From: Plazaster borealis
Taxonomy: Eukaryota > Echinodermata > Asteroidea > Forcipulatida > Labidiasteridae
Length of the DNA stretch: 64,000 nt
Direction of reading: 5' to 3'
Assembly: GCA_021014325.1 (NCBI GenBank)
Contig: CM037476.1
Coordinates: forward strand, 17,830,827-17,894,826
The notes under the pieces are model-generated. The model saw only the letters and a list, made by a program, of their open reading frames with translations, was not told the DNA's origin and searched no databases. A program made the position numbers and the translations under genes. Shown piece by piece: positions 43,663 through 54,766 of the stretch. Numbering within the stretch: position 1 is the stretch's first letter; each line of letters starts with the position of its first letter.

Positions 43663-44877
43663 AACAGGTACATTTTTGAGAGCACCTTTTTGAGCAGGGT
43701 GGAGGTGTGGTGTTGTGTTGTTTAGTGCATGTTGTGATACACGGAAATGTCGGATAACGGCATTATGATTAAATGCATGGAATTCGGACTATCTTTCCCT
43801 TTCTAAAAATATCCTTTAATAAGGCTGGGAGTGTCAGATAGGGGCAATGAAGTGTACCTGTATAGTTGCTTGTAGCATACCTCCATGCTTGTAGTTTCCA
43901 CTTTGATACAAACAATACAACAAAATCATGAAAATGTCTGAATGTTTTTGCCTATCTGTATCTCCAATTCTCACACTTGTCACATAGTCTGTCCGGAAAA
44001 AAACACCCCAGAGACCGTCAAGTTAAATTCTGAACTGAAGGAATCTTTAAGCCAAGTTATCACTTCTCTCTAGTGACAGTGTACAGTGACACAGTTTTAG
44101 AGCATGTTGAGTTGACATGTCTACTCCCTCCACCACCCTCCCCGATAACACACACAGATTGCCCGCTGTGATGCGAGTGCGAGATTTGCGAGAGTGATAA
44201 AAAACGGAATCACAGATTCACGGGCATTGAATGGAGACAACTTCTTACCTTTCACTGCAAATCTGCGACCATATACAGTGCTCTTACAGCCCAACGTATA
44301 CAAAGAGTATCGGCCAACAAGCTAACACCAAATTTTGTGGCTACCATTTAATAATGAGATCATTAAAACTTGCATCTAATATAGACCAACAAAAAAATCC
44401 CCAGGATGAAAACACCGATTTACAGTGACCTTACCACACATTGACAAGCAGTCTGGTTTCCAAACGCACTGTACGTTTACCTGAAATAATTGAAGTCCAG
44501 ACATCGAAGGGGACAGACTATTTTGAAGTTGCAAAGACCCGGATGCTCGTCAAGGAAACTTTTAAGGAAGTTAAAACAAGTATTATTTTTTTCAGAAGAG
44601 ATCGGCATCACAAACTGTGTTTGAACCTTACTTCCACAAATTGGCTTGTTTAGGCTAAATAGTGTGATTTGATTATTAATTTTTGTTCTTAATCAAGCCG
44701 AGGCTGAAAAGATTTGTCTTGCTTGATAGGCCTATCTGATAAAAAAGCCAGATAAAATAATAACTAGGCACTAACAGTCACAGCTTTAATTTATGCAACC
44801 ATAATAATATAAGTGTATGGAAGGCGCTTCTTTTCAAAACAACTGCATGAAGCATCTCCCTCAGTGCATACCCCACC
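43663..44877. other. No gene recognised
   Basis: Several 60-70-codon frames on both strands without domain support. Confidence 0.35.
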
Positions 44878-44960
44878 CTCCCCCAACCCCCCTCCAACCC
44901 CCCCCCCCGAAACCCCCCCCCCAAAAAAAAAACAAAAAAAAAAACCAAAACCCCCCAAAA
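44878..44960. repeat. Poly-C/poly-A simple tract
   Basis: CCCCC-rich run merging into A runs; explains the Pro/Gly frames there. Confidence 0.95.
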
Positions 44961-45307
44961 CCCAGCAGAAGAAGACAAAAATGAAAAGTATTGTACACAA
45001 GGTAAATAATTAAAAATTGTGTTATACTTTCAACTCTGCATTTTATTCCAAACTTTCTACTTCGGGGTGTCAACATCTGTACAGCTCCACAGGGTGTACA
45101 CAAAAAATGATGATAACAAAAACAACAACACAAACAACAACAAACAAAACAAAACAGCGATCGCACAGAAATAAACAATTTTACAAGGACATGACAGTGA
45201 CACATCATTTTTGTTTGTTGTTAGTTTAGACGACGATTCCCCATCCTTTATTATCAGTAAACACACCCTCAAATCAGCCGCTGCATTAAATTGTTTGTCA
45301 TGTTTAG

Positions 45308-45675
45308 GGGCCATTCACTGGTTGATGTTTAACAAAATTTGTTTCGAAATTGTGGGTGGGTGGGTCAAACGAAATAACTAAAAATTGAAAATTCAGTTTT
45401 TATTTAATAAAAACATATTTATTAACAAACGAAAAAGAAGAAGAAAAACATTCCCAGTTGGCCAAGATCGTCAATTTCATTCCTGATTAAACTACAAAGT
45501 TGTTTATTTAACCCAGGGAAAAGCTAATGAAAACTACTGGTCTCGGAGACATTTGATCTAAAATATCTGGTTCATTTGACTTTGTTCTTCGGTGTAGTAG
45601 ATTATATTATGAAGCCATTCAATGTTTAAATCGAAATTTAGGGTGGGTTTAACCTTAACTATTCTGAATAGCCCC
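45308..45675 (+). mobile_element. Family J element, uninterrupted copy
   Basis: GGGGCCATTCACTGG at the left and TATTCTGAATAGCCCC at the right. The inner blocks CATTTGATCTAAAATATCTG and CAATTTCATTCCTGATTAAA match 48757-49571 inverted. Confidence 0.8.
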
Positions 45676-45911
45676 TGTGTCGAGTGTACGCAATTATTAA
45701 TTTGTGTTGTTGTGAGCAAAACGATGCTCTCTGGTTGAAACAAGCAACAGTGACTGGGTGGTTTTAAATTATTTGTTTTCTACTTTGACATTATTTCAGA
45801 CTAACGATAATTTTATGCAGAGGAAAGTAAGATGATGTCTACCTATAGGTTTTACTTTGCCGATGTATACATGTTGTACTGCAGTGACAAGATAACATAA
45901 TTGGTGTAGTC

Positions 45912-46289
45912 TTAAAGGCACTGTACACGTTTGGTAATTACTCAAAATATATTAGCATAAAAACTGACTTGGTAACGAGCAACAGGGAGCTGTTGATAGT
46001 ATAAAACATTGTGAGAAACGACTCCCTCTGAAGTAACGTAGTTTTTGAGAAAGAGGTAATTTCTCACTAAAATAATAAAAACTTCTTGCAAGAAGTTTTT
46101 ATTCCTACATCTGAAAGCACACACATTTGTACAACGAGGGTGTTTTTTCTTTCATAATTTCCTTGCAACTAAGTTCAATGACCAATTGAGCCCAAATTTT
46201 CACAGGCTTGTTATTTTATGCATATGTTGGGATACACCGAATTAGAACAGTGGTCTTTGACAATTACCAAACGTGTACGACGCCTTTAA
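45912..46289 (-). mobile_element. Family A MITE
   Basis: TTAAAGGCACTGTACACGTT to ACGTGTACGACGCCTTTAA; near-consensus copy. Confidence 0.92.
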
Positions 46290-46302
46290 GGTAATTATTT
46301 TG

Positions 46303-46691
46303 AAAGGGAACGTATACCTTTGGTTTTTGGAACCGTTCCATTGTTTTAATCCTATATATACATGTAGATATACAATAAAACCAACCTGTGAAAATTTAAT
46401 TTCAAAAGGTGGTCGCGTTTTTGAGATTTCGCCGAAAATCCGGAGCGTTTTTTTTCCACGCAGGAAGAATAATCCGTAATTGGAATGCACAATCTGAGAA
46501 ACGTATCTGACAGTATTACGTTTCTCAGATTCCAATTTTGGGGGAGAATAACTGATATCTTTTTCCATAACCACATTACTTCGAAGTGAAAAATAATTCT
46601 CAAACGAAAGCTGCTGTACTTCTAACCAAGTAGGTTTTGTTTGCCATTAATTTTGTTAAGAGTGATTACAAAACGTCTACCTTCCCTTTAA
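46303..46691 (-). mobile_element. Family B MITE
   Basis: AAAGGGAACGTATACCTTTG left; ACGTCTACCTTCCCTTTAA right. Contains the internal hairpin CTGAGAAACGTA/TACGTTTCTCAG. Confidence 0.8.
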
Positions 46692-46919
46692 GTGTGTGAA
46701 CTCACTTTATTTTGTGTACATACAATTAATTTGGATTTTAAATCACCTTTAAACAGTCATGTACATTTTCCGTTTCTTACTTTTTCAGAGGGCAATCAAA
46801 ATGGAATGAATGATACTTATTCGGAGGATTTGTACCAGTGTGAACTTTATAATCAGTGAGCTTTCAAATTGAAATTATCGTCAAATATCTCACGATCATT
46901 CTCAATTCTGTACTTTGTC

Positions 46920-47188
46920 TTAAAGGTATCTTACACGTTTGGTAATGACTCAAAACAAATAATTATTAGCATAAAAACTTACTTGGTAATAAGCAACGGA
47001 GAGCTGTTGCTAGTATAAAACATTGTAGGAAACGACTCCCTCTGAAGTAACGTAGTTTTTGAGAAAGAGGTACTTTCTCACTAAAATAATAAATACTTCT
47101 TGCAAGAAGTTTTTATTCCTATCTGAAAGCACACCAATTTGTAGACGGGTGTTTTTTCTTTCATCATTTTCTTGCAACTTCGATGACC
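46920..47188 (-). mobile_element. Family A MITE, truncated
   Basis: TTAAAGGTATCTTACACG start and full interior up to CTTCGATGACC, where it is cut by the palindrome at 47189; the right third is absent. Confidence 0.85.
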
Positions 47189-47356
47189 TGGGGTCGATTT
47201 CACAAAACTCTTCCTAACTTAGGACTAGTCCTAGGCAATGCTAAGAGATAGGACTAGTCTTAAGTTAGGACCAGTACTTAAGACTAGTCCTATCTCTTAG
47301 CACTGCCTAGGACTAGTCCTAAGTTAGGAAGAGTTTTGTGAAATCGACCCCAGGAA
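47189..47356. mobile_element. Near-perfect palindromic element
   Basis: CTGGGGTCGATTTCACAAAA, CTCTTCCTAACTTAGGACTA is mirrored by TAGTCCTAAGTTAGGAAGAG, TTTTGTGAAATCGACCCCAG. Arms of about 80 bp with almost no loop; ACTAGTCCTA motifs repeat inside each arm. Confidence 0.93.
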
Positions 47357-47384
47357 TTCCAATTTGTGCTATGGACTCTGACAG

Positions 47385-47775
47385 CAGGTGCGGATATCAG
47401 GGGGTGGGTCCATCGGGGTAGGTCCAGGGGGTGGGTCCAGGGGTGGATCCGTGGGTGCGGGATCCAGGGGGAGGGGTCCGGGGGAGGGTCCAGGGGGAGG
47501 GGTCCAGGACCCATCCCTCCTCTTGTCAACTTAAACAAAAAACCGAAAAACACTTTCTTTTCATTTTGTAAACTTTTAACTTGCACCTTCTATATCAATG
47601 GCCCTAATCTCGCAGCAGACCTCAATTTCTATTGTCCGCTTGCATCGTACCCACAATCATTACGACACTCCAGTTCCGTGATCGTGTTTCGTGTTTTTGT
47701 TGTTGTTGTTGTTGTTGCTGCTGTTGTTGTTTTTTTTAAGGGGTGGGGGACCCTTTCTTTGTGGAATTCCTGGAT
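47385..47775. mobile_element. GCGGATCC-type repeat with G-rich core and (TTG)n
   Basis: AGGTGCGGATATCAGGGGGT at the left and CCTGGATCCGCGAAGGG at the right bracket GGGGGAGGGGTCC repeats and a TTG microsatellite at 47697-47733. Confidence 0.5.
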
Positions 47776-48547
47776 CCGCGAAGGGACAGTAAAGACCAAA
47801 CAAACTTAATGGACACAAAACACGGCTATTTTACTAGACTTTGTTGTCAATGCACATTGTTTTATTCATAATAATTTGAAATCTGTCCAAGCCACTGTGT
47901 ACCTTTATGAACATTCTGCAAAATAAAGAAAGTTCATTGATATTAAAATCACATCAAGCACTTCATTATCAACATGGTGCAAGTTTAATGTAAGCACTCC
48001 CCAACCCTGTCCCCGCCCCACCCCCCTTAAAAATGGAAGTAACCAAAATGTAAAACATATTAAAAAAATTGCCCAGCAAGATTTTTACAGTTTCATCACC
48101 TTCAAATGTTGTATGTTTGTGTAATTTTTTTTATTTTTATAGCACAAACAATCTCAGTATTAATAAATATTTCCCGAAATAATAACCCTTGTTAATATTT
48201 TGTTCTGAGCTAATACAAACTACCTTGACAATAATTCAAGTCCAATCAGAAAACATTATTGGTTTTGATCGTAATCAGACACAGAAAGTCTACGGGTTGA
48301 TACTCATGTTGATTCGTTGAAATAATCAAAATTTCATTAAAAGCATTGTTTTGCATACATTTAAAAAAGGAAGTTACATTTGTTGGTTTAAGGCAGAAGT
48401 ATTCGTTCGTCCTGACTAACTTCTTGTATTTTCTTCCATTCAAGGAAATGTAATTCCAAACCAAGGAAGGGATTTGAAATTTAATACTACGCTGCTTTTG
48501 GAAGCATTATTTCGTTATTTTCTCCCCCTTTTTTTTCATAATGGGAA
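47776..48547. other. No recognisable feature
   Basis: AT-rich intergenic sequence. Confidence 0.4.
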
Positions 48548-48659
48548 ACTTTTGAGACGATAGCAGGTGTCCCACTCATCGATTCTTTTCTATTGTTCTC
48601 AGCAAAGAGAACAATAGAAAAGAACCAGTGAGTGGGATGCCCGCTAACGTCTCAAAAGT
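48548..48659. mobile_element. Fold-back element
   Basis: ACTTTTGAGACGATAGCAGG with TGTCCCACTCATCG and TTTTCTATTGTTCTC is mirrored by GAGAACAATAGAAAAG and GTGGGATGCCCGC, ACGTCTCAAAAGT. Arms about 53 bp, loop 6 bp. Confidence 0.9.
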
Positions 48660-48756
48660 CTCACATTGTTTATTTTTTTTAAAAGTACATGGAGCCTCTT
48701 ATGAAACTACCGTTTTCCCCCTCAGATTTAAAACTTTCAAAGTCCAAAGATGAAGT

Positions 48757-49571
48757 ACACGTAAGGAGCCATTCAGAATAGTCAAAGTTAACAAATTTTG
48801 ATTTTTGTTTTGTCCCACCCAACCACCCCAAATTTCGATTTTTGAATATTGAATGGCTTCATAATCTATACACTGAAGAACAAAGTAATGCCTCAAACGA
48901 ACCAGATATTTTAGATCAAAGGTCTCCAACATCAGTATAGTTTTCAATGGCTTTTTCTGGCTTAAAGGCATCGTACACGTTTGGTAATTGTCAAAGACCA
49001 GTGTTCTCATTTGGTGTATCCCAACATATGCATAAAACAACAAGCCTGTGAAAATTTGGGCTCAATTGGTCATCGAAGTTGCAAGAAAATGATGAAAGAA
49101 AAAACACCCTTGTTGTACAAATTTGTGTGCTTTCAGATAGGAATAAAAGGCTTCTAGCTAGAAGTCTTTTATTTTAGTGAGAAATTACCTCTTTCTCAAA
49201 AACTACGTTACTTCAGAGGGAGTCGTTTCTCACAATGTTTTATACTATCAACAGCTCTCTGTTGCTCGTTCCCAAGTCAGTTTTTATGCTAATATATATT
49301 TTGAGTAAATACCAAACGTGTACGATGCCTTTAAAAAAAACCCAACTTTGTAGTTTAATCAGGAATGAAATTGACGGTCTTGGCCAGCTGGGTATTTTTT
49401 CCTTCTTTTTCGTTTGTTGATATATATATATATTAAAAAAAATAAAAATAAACAAAAACTAAATTTCGATAAACAGATTTTTCTTTTGACTCACCCACCC
49501 ACAATAAAAAAAAAAAAAAAAAAAAATCAAAACAAATCGACATTAACATTGAATATTTTGAATGGCCCCTA
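48757..49571 (-). mobile_element. Family J element with nested family A MITE
   Basis: AAGGAGCCATTCAGAATAGT to TTTTGAATGGCCCC. The two halves rejoin to the copy at 45308-45675 when 48962-49334 is removed. Confidence 0.85.
48962..49334 (+). mobile_element. Family A MITE nested in family J
   Basis: TTAAAGGCATCGTACACGTT to ACGTGTACGATGCCTTTAA. The empty site in the sister J copy contains one TTAA. Confidence 0.93.
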
Positions 49572-50124
49572 ACTAAAATAAGTTCTCGTTCTTGAAGTTA
49601 AGTTAGAGACATGCCATTCTATACAAAGAAAACCCGAAACAACTTACACAATGTACAATATAAGTATAGGCAAACTGGACTTCTCATAAATAAAGAAACA
49701 TAAAATTTGGTACGTGATAAACATAAGCTTGAAAAATGTAAAATAAGAGAGGAGCTTTTAAATGAAAGAACAGGTTTTTATTAGCACAATTTATACTATA
49801 AAAAAACATATATATATTAACAAAAAACGTAGTTAAATTCAAAACGAATTGCAAGTCGAACTACACGATTGTTATGTACTTTTTACATATTTATAAATGT
49901 ATATATACAGATCTATTTGCAGTGAGTTAAGACCGCAGACATTGATAACTGTGAAAATAACAGTGTGTTCCACATAAACCGGCAACATTTACACGTAACA
50001 TTATGGGGGAAAAATAAGGGTAACTTTTTTTCTGAACAAGAAATCCCATAGTTGTCATTTTAAATGTTGTGTTGAAAACCATACAACTGAATTATTTTCA
50101 GTAAGATGAACTTTCGTAACCTAA
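49572..50124. other. No recognisable feature
   Basis: AT-rich intergenic sequence with ATAT runs. Confidence 0.4.
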
Positions 50125-50684
50125 CAGGGCCCAATTACACAGAGCTGCTTAAAGGCACTGAACACGTTTGGTAATTGTCAAAGACCAGTGTTCTCATTTG
50201 GTGTATCCCAACATATGCATAAAATAACAAGCCTGCGAAAATTTGGGCTCAATTGGTCATCGAAGTTGCAAGAAAATGATGAAAGAAAAAACACCATCGT
50301 TGTACAAATTTGTGTGCTTTCAGATAGGAATAAAAGGCTTCTTGCAAGAAGTCTTTTATTATTTTAGTGAGAAATTACCTCTTTCTCAAACACTACGTTA
50401 CTTCAGAGGGAGTCGTTTCTCACAATGTTTTATACTATCAGCAGCTCTCTGTTGCTTGTTACCAAGTCAGTTTTTATGCTACTACATATTTTGAGTAATT
50501 ACCAAACGTGTACATGCCTTTAAGCAGAAAATATTGCTTAACAATTATCTGCTGAGCAGAAACGAGCAGGATACCAGTCACAAATTGTACATGTGACATG
50601 TTAGTTTGGCTGGTAACCTTATTCTGGTAAGCATAATCTTGTGGGGCTCAGCTATTTGCTGTGCTAAAGCAGCTCTATGAAGTT
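50125..50684. mobile_element. Family W MITE with nested family A MITE
   Basis: W ends at 50125 (CAGGGCCCAATTACACAGAG) and about 50684 (AAGCAGCTCTATGAAGTT); W sequence is broken after GCTGCTTAA and resumes at TTAAGCAGAAAATATTGC. Confidence 0.9.
50149..50523 (+). mobile_element. Family A MITE nested in family W
   Basis: TTAAAGGCACTGAACACG to GTGTACATGCCTTTAA, with TTAA on both sides where W consensus has a single TTAA. Confidence 0.93.
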
Positions 50685-53600
50685 AAAAACAGCCACTTGC
50701 AAGTAGAACAACAGTGCTTGCCAAAACAGGATACCAGCTAAAACACCATGTGATATCAGTGATGGTTTCCAAACTTTTGTTTTGCTAAGCAGATCAATTT
50801 TTACTAAGCAACATTTTCTGCTGTGAATGAAACAAATTAATTTAATGAATGAAACAAATTAATTTAAATAATACAACTATGGAAAAATCTACACAGGTGT
50901 TTGGTCGACAACCCACACGGTAAATTGAAAAGGAAAACTTGTCAGCTAACACTACAATTAAACACGCTACCACAATAATCAGAAATCTTTTTGTAATATG
51001 AAAGTGTCGGTTAATTATATTGCAATATGCTACTTTCCCTGGCAAATCTCAACATATCAAAGAAGACGACGAGCAGAGTGTATGTTTGAAACGTCAAGAC
51101 CACACCGGTTATTCTCAGAGCCGGTTCTTCTCCCAGAAGAGTTGTATACATGGCTGTACTAGTTTACTAGATTTTTTCTTAAGATCCACACCGAGCAAAG
51201 TTTTAAACATGACTTATATCAAATCTAGAAATTCATTATTTTCTGATATACGTGGTGAGCAGTCCCACACGTAACAATGGGGTTGCCCTGGTACAACTTT
51301 TAGTTTTTGTAATTCCAAAGTAAGGCACTACGAGCGAAACTTTACAATCTGTAGTTTATACAAAAGCTCAGGTAGAGGTGAGAGTAAAAAAGTTTACAAA
51401 TCCACTAATTATTGGAAACACAACAACTTTTGCCCTGGCTTCAATCGTCATTGTTGTAACATTCAGGGTTAAGAGTAAATCTTGACAAGAAGGTCTGAAA
51501 ATGGAAGCTACATTTTAGGAGGTATATTGAAATGATGGCATTTCAACATGTTGGTCACCAATGAGTTATAGATTTCAAGAAGCTTTGAAAACAGTGTCCT
51601 CAGAGCTAGTGGAGTAGATCATTTCCTCCATGAGTAGATGAAGGGGAATGATTTTTTTCTTCAAATGTGATGCGATCAAGCAAAATGAGTCGTATGTCAA
51701 CCCAGGGTCATTTTTCATTTTTTAAAATAAATTACAAAAGAGCATAATCTATGCTCTAATACTGTTAAAACCCCATGTTGATATCGCCTTTGGTTCAAAA
51801 GTTGTGAAAGTAGAAACACCAAGAGATGTGAGAGAATGAAACTGAGAAAAGGGGGTTTGTGTATAGAAACTACATCGGCACATTTTCTATCACTGCTAAT
51901 TTTAACCCCCTTTTTGATGTTATTTATCAGGAAGAAAATTGCCAATATAAATAAAGATATATTTTGGCATTTAAGTTTACTATTTTTTGTTGTTGAAAAT
52001 TTCACCCCTGTTGGCCTGTTTTGGCTTGTTTCTCCATACTGATATTTCCGACAAACAACTCATTTAGCTTAATTGGAATACTACAACTATTTTTTTTTTC
52101 ACCAGGCAGACATAAAAAGTCTGATTTCAGCTACAAGTATGTCATTTCAATCCCTGAATATAAGCCGTATCCAAATTGATGGCTACGGCTATTACTGTTG
52201 CTAAGGGTGTCCTTTACTGCAACGCATGAAACTTGTCTATTGTTTCTGAATTTAAAATAGATCAGAATTGATATGATTCATTCCTAATTTGTCATTTTTA
52301 AAACATTTTTTTTTCTCTTTTGTGAGAAACTTGTGTGCTTAATCAATAAGTCAGTGATTTATAGCATTTTCTGAAAGTAGTTTATCTCTAAACAGCATTT
52401 TATTTGTTTTCCTTTGTTAAATTGTTCAATAAACACTAGCTCAATGACATGGAACATTTGTGGTTACTATCCCACTGACTAAACACACGTTTGACAACAT
52501 TCAGTAGAAAATATTTGTTTACCTTGACATTATTTGCATCATTAAGGCATTATGGAAAACAGACTCTAAGGCTTACCTTATCTCAACGACACCACCCTCC
52601 CAAAATTCTACCTGACAGGGTAAAAAACCCTAAAACTGAAAGCGACTCGATACTTACAGTGAAAAAAAGCACTTTCTTCACTCATTTCATGAAAAGATTA
52701 AATTGCATCCAAGTGGATTACTGAGAAATTGCATCTGAAATAAATGAAAGGCTTTTTCGATGTTCTTCAGTCTATAAAAAACATTTAAGTTAATATTTAT
52801 CAAAAGTTATGATCGCTGTATTTATTGCTCTCTTTCGTGTTTCTTCGTCAACGAATCTATACAATTTTATTTATTTAACTCTTGTGGAAAAAATATCTAC
52901 AATATAAATTTCTAACTGCAATTTATCTTTCAATAGTTCTTGATTATGTTGATCCTTTGCGGCCAATTCCGTTGAAAAATTATAAAGTAATTTACTGCAA
53001 AACTTGGCAACATTGTGTTTTACCTGATGATGTTCACATTTTGGCAAAACAGATTTGTCCAGAAGCATAAGTTAACTCCATATTTATCAAGAAGTATGAA
53101 AAAGAAAATCACAAACTCATCTACCTGGGGCACCATTTATTTCATGTGGATTGTATCAAAATACTTGCATTTTGAAACACGCATACTAAGCGCCCAATAA
53201 GTGCTTGAAAGTTTGTTAACAAGCCTGGGCACAGCGCAGTCACTTTTGGGAGCCAATCTGCGCTTTTTTTTTCAGTACATCCCTACCAGGGGTTAGTGAA
53301 GAAAGGTATCGATAAGGCGCGCTACCCATGGTAGCAAGGCTGCTTGGTGCTTTATAAACAGTGTATCAACAATATAAACAGCGCCCTCTGTAGTCGGCAC
53401 TTGTCCGTGTAAAATGCGCATAATGAATGAGGATTACAACTGTTTATCCAGTCTCTACAGAAAAACCCATCAACAATGTGTGCAAACCATATTTAAAAGG
53501 CCAAAACAACCCGTAGAATGCAATCTTCCTCTCACTGTTAAGATGTTCTTTTTTTTTACAATTTTTTTCCACTCGGCACAAGCTAACAAGAATAATAAGG

Positions 53601-53931
53601 CTACACAGGTGTTGATTATTACTTCTCTTGTATGGGAAGCCATTGGGCACTAGTTAAAATGGAAGGAGCATAACCACTTATTCATTATTTACATCATTGT
53701 TTGACTTCATAGTGCAGTTAACCAAAAATCAAAATAGGTGCTTAGCACGGACAAATTTTGCCTAGCAGTATTTTCTGCTTAACAGCTTTATGAAATTCAG
53801 TTATGGCTACAGCTGCTACTGTCGAATCTGTACATCAACACTGCAGCCATAGCCAAAAATGCTCCATTCCAAAACAGTCTGTGTAAGAATCGACGACGCA
53901 ACAGAGCGAAACTTTCATCTCAGTAGAACCT
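50685..53931. other. 3' flank and presumed 3' UTR of TIAM; repeats fragmentary
   Basis: Fragments of family W (about 53738-53795) and family G (52160-52215; 53795-53860) are visible. No further exon was found on either strand. Confidence 0.4.
53137..53142 (-). promoter_or_regulatory. Candidate polyadenylation signal of TIAM gene
   Basis: AATAAA on the minus strand, complement of TTTATT near 53137, roughly 790 nt after the stop codon. Other AATAAA matches lie near 52,820 and 52,866, so the true site is open. Confidence 0.25.
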
Positions 53932-54766
53932 TTACAGCGCTGTGCTCTGCTTCCTGACATAGTTAAAGTTGTCATCACCCTGGGTTCCCTCCTCTTCCAC
54001 AGAATCACAATCCATGTTGTCGTACAACGATCCGCGCTTACCTCCTTGCCTCGTTGAGGTCGGTCTGAGCTGACACACTGCACCCCCCTGGCTCTCCTTT
54101 AGAGTTTGATTTGCACTGGCGATATCGGCCGGGGTATAGGGGGGTTCGTCTTGGGTAGATATTTCCAACATTCTCAGACGTCTTTGGATTTCTTCATGGG
54201 ATGCGATAACAGCTGAGTTGTTGGGTTTAACGCCGCTGTTACTCTGTGGTGCAAGCGGGAAGCTCGGTGTACCGAAGACAGAGTCGTCCTCTGATATCAT
54301 CCGGTGAATGTTATTATTGGCGTTGGTGTTAAGCGGGTCGCTGTCTCTGTTACTGCCGGAGAGGGAGTTGGAATCGTTGGAGAGCATCCCCGAATCCAGA
54401 CTGGTTCGACGACGCTGGAACCCGCTACCGCCGCCACACTTACCCGTGCTGTTGGAGTCTGTCTCTAAGGAATCAAACTGGTCCCCTTCCGACCGGTCCC
54501 CTTTGGTCGAGCCGCTCCCGCTCGAGCGTTCCTCACTGTACTGCGAACTGGCCTCGCTTGGCACGGACTCGCCCAGCTGCAGGGACTGACGGAGTGTTCT
54601 CTTGGGGCGGGTGAACCCGTCGGAGCCCTTCCCGCACTTGAATGGGACGTAGCTCTTGTTGCGGATGGTGGAGAATTTACCGGCACTGGTGGAATTCTTG
54701 TTGTACTTAAAGTCTCGCAAAATTTGCTTAATGGTCTTGACAAAGTGAGATTTCATCTCTGAAGTA
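53932..54766 (-). CDS. TIAM: TIAM terminal exon E: last PH helix and Ser-rich tail
   Basis: 835 nt. It starts STSEMKSHFVKTIKQILRDF, the C-terminal PH helix, followed by a YVPF motif also present in TIAM1 (QYVPF). The remaining ~240 residues are low-complexity: Ser/Asn/Gly/Asp-rich with basic patches (RPKRTL, FQRRRTSLDSG). The protein ends YVRKQSTAL and TAA (53932-53934). The last residues -TAL fit a class I PDZ ligand. Acceptor is TATCTTACAG at 54767. The GC content is clearly higher than in flanking intronic DNA. Confidence 0.94.

Noticed and set aside
44249..44310. Possible non-coding first exon of GDAP2 ending GTGAAAG/GTAAGAAG on the minus strand
   Set aside because: Good donor, but no convincing acceptor before the GDAP2 ATG and no promoter signal; left as a possibility only.
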